DNA of 10,728 nt from DAOTZS01 sp034434335 (GTDB taxonomy: Bacteria > Chloroflexota > Anaerolineae > CG2-30-64-16), in assembly GCA_034434335.1 (NCBI GenBank), contig DAOTZS010000134.1, positions 1 through 10,728 on the forward strand. Direction: 5' to 3'. The position numbers and the translations under genes were made by a program. The notes under the pieces are model-generated. The model saw only the letters and a program-made list of their open reading frames with translations, was not told where the DNA came from and did not search any database. Shown in pieces: positions 1 through 5,915 of this stretch (position 1 is the first letter of the stretch; each line of letters begins with the position of its first letter).

Positions 1-1122
1 GTCACCGTGGTCTCCTGGTATCCGATCACTCCTGCCTCCAGCCTGGCCGACGCGTTGTCGAAGTACCTGCCCAAACTGCGCTCTGACCCCCAGGAGTGTG
101 AGGCCACCTTTGCCATCATCCAGGCCGAGGATGAGATGGCTGCCCTGGGGATGGTTGTAGGGGCCGGATGGGCCGGCGCGCGGGCAATGACGGCTACCAG
201 CGGTCCGGGCCTGGACCTGATGGCCGAATTCGCTGGCCTGGCCTATTTCGCTGAAATCCCGGCCGTGATCTGGGATGTACAGCGCATCGGCCCCAGCACT
301 GGCCTCCCCACCCGCACCAGCCAGGGCGACATCCTGGCGGCCTACTACCTGAGCCATGGGGATACCCGCCATGTTCTGCTCTTCCCGTCCGACCCTAAAG
401 AGTGTTTCGAGTTCGGCTGGCGGGCCTTTGACCTGGCCGAACGGCTTCAGACCCTGGTCATCGTGCTCAGCGACCTGGACCTGGGGATGAACCTCTGGAT
501 CAGCGATCCTTTTGAGTACCCTGATCAGCCAATGGATCGGGGCAAGGTGTTGACGGCCGAGCAGGTCAAGGCACTGGGGGGTTCCTGGGGCCGCTACAAA
601 GATGTGGACGGCGACGGCATCTGCTATCGCACCCTCCCTGGCACTCCCACCCCCCTGGCCGCCTACTTCACGCGTGGCACGGGCCACAACGAGTATGCCG
701 ACTACAGTGAGCGGCCTGAGGACTGGGAGCGCAATCTGCAGCGCCTGGCGCGCAAGTTCGAGACTGCGCGCCGGCTGGTGCCCGGCCCGGTGATATACGA
801 GAGGGACGGGGCCGAGATCGGCCTGATCAGCCTGGGGTCCAATGACCGCGCCGTGGCCGAGGCGCGTGCTCTGCTGGCCGCGGCTGGCGTCGAAACCAGC
901 TACCTTCGGTTGCGCGCTCTGCCGATCAACGATGCCGTGCGCGATTTCATGCACCGCTATAGCCGGGTCTTTGTGATCGAAAACAACCGCGACGGCCAGT
1001 TGCATAAGATCCTCCTGGCGGAAGAGCCGCTCTGCGGCGGTGCCCTGATCTCGGTCGCCCGCTGCAACGGCCTTCCTCTGTCGGCGCAGTGGATTTACGA
1101 GAGCATTATGCGGGAGGTGTGA
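1..1122 (+). CDS. korA: 2-oxoacid:ferredoxin oxidoreductase, alpha subunit (5' partial)
   Basis: This is the TPP-enzyme alpha subunit that, with KorB, oxidatively decarboxylates a 2-oxoacid such as 2-oxoglutarate to the acyl-CoA and reduces ferredoxin in the cytoplasm. The frame is open from base 1 and the visible 373 residues begin inside the family's WYPITPAS motif (residues 6-13), so the GTG at base 7 is not the real start. Family motifs follow in order: EDEMAALG (43-50), TSGPG (66-70), the VQRIGPSTGLPT segment (93-104), and DGDGICYRTLPG (203-214) followed by YFTRGTGHNE (222-231). The last two mark the KorA/OorA type rather than pyruvate-specific PorA. In this type a gamma domain is commonly fused at the N-terminus, so the missing part may be long. 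korB follows after 47 bp. The 2-oxoglutarate assignment is inference; another 2-oxoacid is possible. Confidence 0.9.
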   Translation, partial: VTVVSWYPITPASSLADALSKYLPKLRSDPQECEATFAIIQAEDEMAALGMVVGAGWAGARAMTATSGPGLDLMAEFAGLAYFAEIPAVIWDVQRIGPSTGLPTRTSQGDILAAYYLSHGDTRHVLLFPSDPKECFEFGWRAFDLAERLQTLVIVLSDLDLGMNLWISDPFEYPDQPMDRGKVLTAEQVKALGGSWGRYKDVDGDGICYRTLPGTPTPLAAYFTRGTGHNEYADYSERPEDWERNLQRLARKFETARRLVPGPVIYERDGAEIGLISLGSNDRAVAEARALLAAAGVETSYLRLRALPINDAVRDFMHRYSRVFVIENNRDGQLHKILLAEEPLCGGALISVARCNGLPLSAQWIYESIMREV

Positions 1123-1154
1123 GCGGGGCCTGGCAATGCCGCCTCCCTCACCAG

Positions 1155-1163
1155 AAGGAGGAG
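1155..1163 (+). promoter_or_regulatory. Ribosome binding site of korB
   Basis: The sequence AAGGAGGAG lies 6 nt before the ATG at 1170. It fixes that start over an in-frame ATG at 1089, which would overlap the end of korA and has no comparable site. Confidence 0.85.
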
Positions 1164-1169
1164 CGTCAG

Positions 1170-2219
1170 ATGATAAGCACAGTTGTAGAAACCCCCACCA
1201 GGGGCCCCAGGCTTAACAGCCTGGGCCTGGATAAGAATGCATACAAAGGCAAACCCTCCACCCTCTGCAAAGGGTGTGGTCACGATAGCATCGCCCAGCG
1301 CATTATGAACGTGGCCTGGGAGCTGGGGCTGGATCAAACGCGCATCGTCAAGATCAGCGGGATTGGCTGCAGCAGCAAATCGCCAGCCTACTTCTTGGGT
1401 TGGAGCCACGGCTTCAACGGCCTGCACGGCCGCATGCCGGCGGTGGCCACCGGCGTGGCCGCCGCCAACAATGAGCTGATCATCTTCGGTATCAGCGGCG
1501 ACGGCGACACGGCCTCCATTGGCACGGGGCAGTTCAAACACGCGGTGCGGCGCAATGTGCCCATGGTGTACATTGTGGAGAACAACGGGGTCTATGGCCT
1601 GACCAAGGGCCAGTTCAGCGCTACCGCCGACTTGGGCCAGCGCCTGAAGTACGCCGGCATCAACAACCTGCCCCCCCTTGACATCTGCCTGGAAGCCCTG
1701 GCGGCCAACGCCACCTTTGTAGCGCGCAGCTTCGCCGGTGACCCCCGCCAGGTGGAAAGCCTGCTCAAGGCCGCGCTGAGCCATCGGGGGATCGCCGTGC
1801 TCGACATCATCAGCCCGTGCGTTACATTCAACAACCACGACGACTCCACCAAGAGCTACGGTTGGGGCAAGAGCCAGGAAGCGCCACTCAACGAATTGAA
1901 TTTCATCCCTCCCTACGAAGAGATCACGATTGGCAAGTACGAGGGGGAGCTGGAAGTGGCCATGCATGATGGGTCTAAGGTCGTCCTGAAAAAGCTCTCT
2001 CCTGACTATGACCCCACCGACAAACAGTTGGCGCTCAAGACCCTGGAAGAGGCGCGAGCCCAGCAAAAGTTCATCACGGGGCTGATCTACGTCAACGAAC
2101 AGGAGCGCCCCGACTTCCATGAACTGCTGCACCTCTGCTCCACGCCGCTGGTGCACCTGCCCGAGGAGAAGCTACGGCCCAGCCGTGAGGCGCTGGCCGA
2201 AGTGCTGGCCAGCCTGTAA
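1170..2219 (+). CDS. korB: 2-oxoacid:ferredoxin oxidoreductase, beta subunit
   Basis: This is the beta subunit carrying the TPP pyrophosphate site and a [4Fe-4S] cluster; it forms the catalytic complex with KorA. The protein has 349 residues, close to the usual 280-350. CKGCGH (33-38) supplies two cluster cysteines, GIGCSS (64-69) the third (C67), and C217 in SPCVTF is the likely fourth. HGRMPAVATG (86-95) and GISGDGD (107-113) with NNGVYG (138-143) form the Mg-TPP binding motif. The start is set by a strong ribosome binding site 6 nt upstream. It follows korA by 47 bp and is surely co-transcribed with it. The region after about residue 230 is the family's variable C-terminal extension. No ferredoxin-like delta subunit follows; a palindromic terminator does. 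Family assignment is secure; the exact 2-oxoacid is not readable from sequence. Confidence 0.94.
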   Translation: MISTVVETPTRGPRLNSLGLDKNAYKGKPSTLCKGCGHDSIAQRIMNVAWELGLDQTRIVKISGIGCSSKSPAYFLGWSHGFNGLHGRMPAVATGVAAANNELIIFGISGDGDTASIGTGQFKHAVRRNVPMVYIVENNGVYGLTKGQFSATADLGQRLKYAGINNLPPLDICLEALAANATFVARSFAGDPRQVESLLKAALSHRGIAVLDIISPCVTFNNHDDSTKSYGWGKSQEAPLNELNFIPPYEEITIGKYEGELEVAMHDGSKVVLKKLSPDYDPTDKQLALKTLEEARAQQKFITGLIYVNEQERPDFHELLHLCSTPLVHLPEEKLRPSREALAEVLASL

Positions 2220-2224
2220 AAACA

Positions 2225-2258
2225 AAGTGACGGTCACTTGTACAAGTGACCGTCACTT
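2225..2258. terminator. Perfect 34-nt palindrome, likely bidirectional terminator
   Basis: Two 15-nt arms, AAGTGACGGTCACTT and its reverse complement, flank GTAC and form a perfect palindrome between the convergent ends of korB (stop at 2219) and gdhA (stop at 2280). On the - strand the stem is followed by a T-rich run (TTTGTTTTT) that overlaps the korB stop codon, a good intrinsic terminator for gdhA. On the + strand the tail is only moderately T-rich (GCTTATTATA), so termination of korB may be weaker. Each arm is itself an imperfect palindrome. Confidence 0.8.
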
Positions 2259-2279
2259 GCTTATTATAGCCCTCTCAGC

Positions 2280-3533
2280 TTAGCGCACCCAACCGCGCAT
2301 CGCTACCGCCTCGGCCACACGCTGCACTGCCACCAGATAGGCCGCCAGACGGTTATGGATGCGCCGGGCCTGCGCCATCTCATGCACGGCATGGAAGGCG
2401 GTGGTCATCTTCATGTCTAGCCGCTCATAGACCTCTTCTTGCTTCCAGTAGAAGTTGTAGGCGTTTTGCACCTGCTCGAAATAGCTTACCGTCACCCCGC
2501 CCGCGTTGCACAGGAAATCTGGGATCACGTAGATCCCGTTCTCAAACAGGATCTGGTCGGCCTCGGGGGTAGTGGGACCGTTGGCCAGCTCGGCCACAAT
2601 GTGGGCCTTGATGCGGCTCGCATTCTCTGCCGTGATCTGGTTTTCCAGCGCGGCCGGGAAGAGCACCGTCACCGGCAGCTCCAGGAGTTCATTGTTGGTG
2701 ATGTTGTCGGCTTCCGGGAAGTTCACCACACTGCCCGTATCCCGCTTCCATGCCGCTACCTTCTCGAAATCCAATCCCTTTTCATTGTAAATGCCACCTT
2801 TGGAATCGCTCACCGCGATTATCTTGAGCCCCAAGAGATCGTGGCCCAATTGATGGGCAAACTGACCAGCATTGCCATAACCCTGGATGGCGGCCGTGGC
2901 CCCTGCTAACGACAGCCCCAGCACCTTGCCGGCTTCGCGCACCGTGTAAATGCCCCCGCGCGCGGTCGCATCCCCGCGGCCCAGCGAGCCAAACAGCGGC
3001 ACCGGCTTGCCTGTAATGACCCCCGGCAGATGGCGGCCCGTGATCACCTCGTATTCGTCCATCATCCAGGCCATGATCTGGGGGGTGGTGTAGACGTCGG
3101 GCGCGGGCACGTCTTTATCGGGGCCAATGAAATGGGCGACCCGCCGCATGTAACCGCGGCTTAGCCGTTCCAGTTCCCCCGCCGACATGCTCTTGGGATC
3201 GCAGATCACGCCTCCCTTGCCCCCTCCCAGGGGGATATCTACCACCGCTGTCTTCCAGGTCATCCAGGCAGCCAGGGCCCGCACGGTGTCTATCGTTTCT
3301 TCGGGATGAAAACGGATGCCACCCTTGGCCGGCCCACGCGCGTCGTTGTACTGAACCCGGAAAGCCTGAAAGGTCTCGAAGTGGCCATCGTCCATCTGGA
3401 CCGGGATTGTAAAGTGAAACTCCCTCATTGGCACGCGCAGGAAAGCGTGCATGGCCGGCGACAGCCCCAGCAGGACAGCCGCCTCATCAAGCTGACGTTG
3501 TGCGATCTCGAAAGGATTCTGTTGAGCTAACAT
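2280..3533 (-). CDS. gdhA: Glutamate dehydrogenase (Glu/Leu/Phe/Val dehydrogenase family)
   Basis: This cytoplasmic enzyme interconverts glutamate with 2-oxoglutarate and ammonium using a nicotinamide cofactor. The protein has 417 residues, normal for hexameric GDH. K70 (AKGGIRFHP), K94 and K106 (PLGGGKGG) and D146 keep exactly the spacing of the four catalytic residues of Clostridium symbiosum GDH (K89, K113, K125, D165). This supports glutamate over leucine or phenylalanine. The dinucleotide site is GYGNAG (218-223) and an acidic D243 at the end of the second strand suggests NAD, though dual use is possible. The C-terminal hinge motif is DFLCNAGGVTVSYFE. The start at 3533 has AAAGGAG 6 nt upstream; a longer in-frame start at 3563 would put that site inside the gene. 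It converges on korB across a terminator and has its own promoter region within a repeat-rich gap. Confidence 0.95.
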   Translation of the reverse strand: MLAQQNPFEIAQRQLDEAAVLLGLSPAMHAFLRVPMREFHFTIPVQMDDGHFETFQAFRVQYNDARGPAKGGIRFHPEETIDTVRALAAWMTWKTAVVDIPLGGGKGGVICDPKSMSAGELERLSRGYMRRVAHFIGPDKDVPAPDVYTTPQIMAWMMDEYEVITGRHLPGVITGKPVPLFGSLGRGDATARGGIYTVREAGKVLGLSLAGATAAIQGYGNAGQFAHQLGHDLLGLKIIAVSDSKGGIYNEKGLDFEKVAAWKRDTGSVVNFPEADNITNNELLELPVTVLFPAALENQITAENASRIKAHIVAELANGPTTPEADQILFENGIYVIPDFLCNAGGVTVSYFEQVQNAYNFYWKQEEVYERLDMKMTTAFHAVHEMAQARRIHNRLAAYLVAVQRVAEAVAMRGWVR

Positions 3534-3539
3534 GGAACA

Positions 3540-3546
3540 CTCCTTT
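3540..3546 (-). promoter_or_regulatory. Ribosome binding site of gdhA
   Basis: AAAGGAG on the - strand, 6 nt before the ATG at 3533. It decides the start against the in-frame ATG at 3563. Confidence 0.85.
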
Positions 3547-3597
3547 GTGTTGAGATAACCCATATCTTGGGCAATTATGCGGGATGGTTCTCACTGC

Positions 3598-3785
3598 CCC
3601 TCACCCCCCTTAATCCCCCCTCTCCCCCTCGGGGCCGAGCCCTCGGGGCGTGGCCCTTGGCCTGCGGCCAGGGGAGAGGGGGGATTAAGACGAGGGGTTT
3701 TGCGGCGGCCGAAGGCCGCCGCAAAACCCTTTTTTCTCCCCCTCCCCTCTCCTGCCGCCAAAGGCGAGCGGGAGAGGGGTGAGGG
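3598..3785. repeat. REP-like nested palindromic repeat block
   Basis: This stretch is an intergenic block built from nested inverted repeats. The outer arms are CCCTCACCCC (3598-3607) and its complement (3776-3785). Inside lie a perfect 19-bp pair beginning CTTAATCCCCCC (3609-3627 with 3671-3689), a perfect 16-bp hairpin with a GAA loop (3695-3729), and a 9-bp CCCCTCTCC stem (3744-3752 with 3771-3779). The C/T-rich and G/A-rich arms look like the CCCTCACCCC...GGAGAGGG class of interspersed intergenic repeats found in many GC-rich bacterial genomes; that resemblance is from memory. Short reading frames across it (for example 3567-3804) are low-complexity and not genes. Confidence 0.75.
3695..3735 (+). 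terminator. Strong hairpin followed by a T run inside the repeat block
   Basis: GGGTTTTGCGGCGGCC pairs perfectly with 3714-3729 around a GAA loop, and six T residues follow at 3730-3735. By shape this is a strong intrinsic terminator reading left to right, but no + strand gene ends before it, since gdhA runs the other way. It may shield the right-hand region from stray transcription or simply be part of the repeat. Confidence 0.5.
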
Positions 3786-3859
3786 CCCTGGGCGGCAATT
3801 CTAGCGACCGCAAAAAGTGTAAACTGACTTTCCCGGCGAATTGAACTATCCCAAAGTTC

Positions 3860-4059
3860 CAGGAGTTACGCAGTTGCACTACGCTGTGCCCCCATCACCT
3901 GGCCCCCGCCCCCAGTCGGGGGCGGGGGAATCCTTTGAAAGGGGTATTCTGGGCGACGAAGCCGCCCAGAATACCCTCATAATCTCGATCCCCCTTCCCC
4001 GCCTTGCAGGGAAGGGGGTAGGGGGATGGGGGGATACGCCTCAAAGTGCGTAACTCCTG
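3860..4059. mobile_element. Putative 200-bp MITE-like element with terminal inverted repeats
   Basis: CAGGAGTTACGCAGTT at 3860-3875 is repeated inverted at 4044-4059 with 15 of 16 matches. The 200 bp so bounded carry no gene but three strong hairpins in a row: an 11-bp stem with an AGTC loop (3903-3928), a perfect 14-bp stem beginning GGGTATTCTG (3942-3976), and a 10-bp CCCCCTTCCC stem (3990-4018). Terminal inverted repeats, small size and no coding capacity are typical of non-autonomous elements mobilised by a transposase elsewhere. A perfect adjacent target duplication is not seen; AGTTC lies directly left (3855-3859) and again at 4062-4066, two bases off on the right. The right end stops 5 bp short of the stop codon of the LysE-family gene. 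Confidence 0.65.
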
Positions 4060-4064
4060 TCAGT

Positions 4065-4733
4065 TCAGGGAGCAACCAGAAACCGAATCCCTGACCAGGC
4101 GAAATAGAGCCCAAACACGGCCAGGAAGGCTCCACACACCAACAGGATGATCCGATAACCGCGCTCCCCGATCAACTGACGGCCTGAAGCGATCACAAAG
4201 CTCAGGCTGCCCAGCCACAGGAGGTCGGTCAGCCAATGGGTGAAGACCAGCCCGGCCACCGACAACAGTCCTAACTGCAGGGCTGCCACGCGGGCCACGT
4301 AGACCGCGCCCAGAGTGGCCCACCAGAGCACCCAGTAAGGGTTGGCCACCGTGATCAAGGCACCACCAGGCACATGCCCCCACCGGACGACCCCTGGCGC
4401 CGGCCCATCTCTGGCCTCAGCCAGGGTTAGCCGGCCGCGGCCTGCCCCCATCAGCAGCCCGTAACCCATCCAGAGCAACACCCCGGCCCCCACCACCCCG
4501 ATGATGCCACTAACCAGAGGCTGCTGCAGCCATACCCCAAGCCCATAAGCGAGGGCAAACACCAACACCCCCTCGACTAACCCATGGCCTGCCGCCAGAC
4601 GCACCCCTGCCCAGCGGCCGGCACGGGCCCCCTCCCCGATCGCCAGGGCGGTCAGGGGCCCGGGCGACAGCGCGCCCGAAAGGCTAATGAGCATAAATGT
4701 GCCGTAAAGAAGCAGCAGTTGCGTCAGGCTCAT
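4065..4733 (-). CDS. LysE/RhtB-family transporter
   Basis: This is an inner-membrane exporter of the LysE superfamily, which carries amino acids or small amphiphilic metabolites out of the cell. The 222 residues match the family length (about 200-230). The SPGP motif sits at 23-26 at the end of the first helix. An ANPYWVLWW segment (130-138) gives the conserved NP. Hydrophobic segments at about 5-25, 47-69, 74-95, 122-148, 154-180 and 194-216 give six membrane spans. The ATG at 4733 has GGAAGG directly next to it, too close for ideal initiation; no better start is seen upstream, and Met14 is a poorer choice because it would cut into the first helix. It is the last gene of the - strand cluster, 112 bp after the second flavin-reductase-fold gene. 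Substrate cannot be inferred. Confidence 0.85.
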   Translation of the reverse strand: MSLTQLLLLYGTFMLISLSGALSPGPLTALAIGEGARAGRWAGVRLAAGHGLVEGVLVFALAYGLGVWLQQPLVSGIIGVVGAGVLLWMGYGLLMGAGRGRLTLAEARDGPAPGVVRWGHVPGGALITVANPYWVLWWATLGAVYVARVAALQLGLLSVAGLVFTHWLTDLLWLGSLSFVIASGRQLIGERGYRIILLVCGAFLAVFGLYFAWSGIRFLVAP

Positions 4734-4845
4734 CCTTCCATCTGCTCCGGCGCACGATGCGCAGCCAAGTGCTCCGAGACCATGAGGGGAAATGGCAGGC
4801 CAACTGGCGGCCAGGTATCCGCGTGGGCCGGGTAATCCGCGGCCA
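4734..4845 (-). other. Intergenic gap without recognisable features
   Basis: These 112 bp separate the second flavin-reductase-fold gene from the LysE-family gene. I see no T-tailed hairpin, no long repeat and no convincing promoter, so read-through into the transporter gene is plausible. Confidence 0.4.
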
Positions 4846-5355
4846 TTATGATGCCCTCAGCCCTCCGTAAGACCAGGGTGTGTTCCACAGCACCATGGGC
4901 GTGCCCTGGCGCCGTACCCCTGCTCCTGTGACCTCCCCTAAAACCAGGTGGTGGTCCCCGGGTGTAGGTGGCTCAGCGGCCAGCCGGCATTCCAGCCAGG
5001 CCAGGGCATCGGTGAGCAGGGGGCAATGGGCCGGGCTGGCCCGGAAGGGGTAGCCCGAGAGGGTCGCGGCTTCGGCTGGTCCTGTCCAATGTTGGAAGAA
5101 GCGTTGGGCCAACTCCTCCTGTCCGCTGGCCAGGATGTTGAGCGCGAAGCGATGAGCCTGGCGTACGGCCTGGGCCAGGCGTGAGTTGCGGCGCAGCGCC
5201 ACCATCACCAGGGGCGGCTCAAAAGAGACCTGGCTGACCCACGAGACGGCTGCCGCGTGCAACATATTGTCCGCGCAGGCAGTCAGAATATAGAGTCCAT
5301 TCGACAGCAGGCGCAGTGCATCAGTGCGGACGTCGGTAGGTGCGTTCGTGTTCAT
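4846..5355 (-). CDS. Flavin reductase-like FMN-binding split-barrel protein, copy 2
   Basis: This is a 169-residue stand-alone protein of the flavin reductase-like domain family, which binds FMN and either reduces free flavin with NAD(P)H or acts as a small electron carrier. Family features are GLY (20-22), SWVSQVSF (38-45) in the flavin-contacting strand, a central ALNILASGQ segment (71-79), and GDHHLVLGEV (133-142). It ends in TPWSYGG (159-165). It is a paralogue of the gene just upstream: an ungapped alignment of residues 17-88 with residues 14-85 of that protein gives 34 identities in 72. The ATG at 5355 has AAGGAGGT 7 nt upstream, which rules out the longer frame starting at 5430. No rubredoxin domain or cysteine cluster is attached. 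The biological substrate is unknown. Confidence 0.85.
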   Translation of the reverse strand: MNTNAPTDVRTDALRLLSNGLYILTACADNMLHAAAVSWVSQVSFEPPLVMVALRRNSRLAQAVRQAHRFALNILASGQEELAQRFFQHWTGPAEAATLSGYPFRASPAHCPLLTDALAWLECRLAAEPPTPGDHHLVLGEVTGAGVRRQGTPMVLWNTPWSYGGLRAS

Positions 5356-5362
5356 CGAGAAG

Positions 5363-5370
5363 ACCTCCTT
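5363..5370 (-). promoter_or_regulatory. Ribosome binding site of flavin reductase-like copy 2
   Basis: AAGGAGGT on the - strand, 7 nt before the ATG at 5355. It is a near-perfect Shine-Dalgarno sequence and sets the start of the downstream paralogue. Confidence 0.85.
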
Positions 5371-5419
5371 TGGCGGGCAACAGAACACACGAACCGGTTC
5401 CCTCGCGCCCCGACCAGCT

Positions 5420-5905
5420 CTAGCCTCCATAGTGCCATGGTGTATCGCGCAGGGCCAACGCGTTCAGGCAAGCATCTCGCAGCCCGCTTCCCACAATCTG
5501 CGCAATGTAAAGCTGATGATCCCCTTGCTCCCCAGCCTCCTCCACCACCTCGCACTCCAACCAGGCGGGCGCGTCGTCGAGGATTGGCACCCCTCGCTCG
5601 CTCAGCCTGAAACGATACCCGGCGATCTGATCGGGGCCAGAGTGAGTCACTCTAAAGAAGGCTTTGGCAAAGTCTAGCTGCCCGGCTCCGATCAAATGCA
5701 GGGCGAAACGCCGGCTCTCTCGCACCGCCTCACAGATGGCAGTGCCCTTGCGCATCGCCACCGCTACCAGCCGCGGCCGGAAGGAGACCTGGCTGACCCA
5801 ACTGATGGTTGCTGCCCGCGGCCCATCAGCGCCGACCGCGGTCGCCACGTATAGCCCATAAGTCAGCCGGCGCAGCACCTCTTGAGTAATATCGGTTTCG
5901 CTCAT
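5420..5905 (-). CDS. Flavin reductase-like FMN-binding split-barrel protein, copy 1
   Basis: A 161-residue protein with the same fold as its downstream neighbour. Recognisable parts are YGLYVATA (16-23), SWVSQVSF (35-42), RFALHLIGAGQ (66-76), GDHQLYIAQI (128-137) and a terminal TPWHYGG (155-161). The YGLYV start of the domain resembles the flavin domain of high-molecular-weight rubredoxins (Hrb) of acetogens, which pass electrons from NADH to diiron flavoproteins, but no rubredoxin part is present here. The ATG at 5905 is preceded by AGGAGGT with a short 3-nt spacer. That site overlaps the stop codon of the DUF1786 gene, so translation of the two is probably coupled. In-frame sequence further upstream (to 6211) overlaps the DUF1786 gene and is not part of this protein. 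An electron-carrier or flavin-reductase role is likely; the partner is unknown. Confidence 0.86.
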   Translation of the reverse strand: MSETDITQEVLRRLTYGLYVATAVGADGPRAATISWVSQVSFRPRLVAVAMRKGTAICEAVRESRRFALHLIGAGQLDFAKAFFRVTHSGPDQIAGYRFRLSERGVPILDDAPAWLECEVVEEAGEQGDHQLYIAQIVGSGLRDACLNALALRDTPWHYGG

Positions 5906-5908
5906 GGG

Positions 5909-5915
5909 ACCTCCT
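5909..5915 (-). promoter_or_regulatory. Ribosome binding site overlapping the upstream stop codon
   Basis: AGGAGGT on the - strand shares bases with the TAG stop (5914-5916) of the DUF1786 gene and lies 3 nt before the ATG at 5905. Stop, ribosome binding site and start lie within 14 nt, as expected for translational coupling. Confidence 0.75.

Noticed and set aside
1095..2156. 353-codon open frame on the - strand opposite korB
   Set aside because: It lies antisense to korB, has no recognisable domain or ribosome binding site, and shows shadow-like composition.
3559..3571. Operator-like CCCATATCTTGGG upstream of gdhA
   Set aside because: Only 4 bp of each arm are symmetric, and no convincing -10/-35 pair could be placed beside it.
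3567..4053. Several 60-75 codon open frames in the gap between gdhA and the LysE gene
   Set aside because: Their translations are Pro/Arg/Gly-rich low-complexity products of the palindromic repeats, with overlapping frames on both strands and no ribosome binding site.
3598..4059. CRISPR array or tandem repeat
   Set aside because: The repeats are inverted pairs of different sequence, not regularly spaced direct repeats with unique spacers, and no cas gene is nearby.
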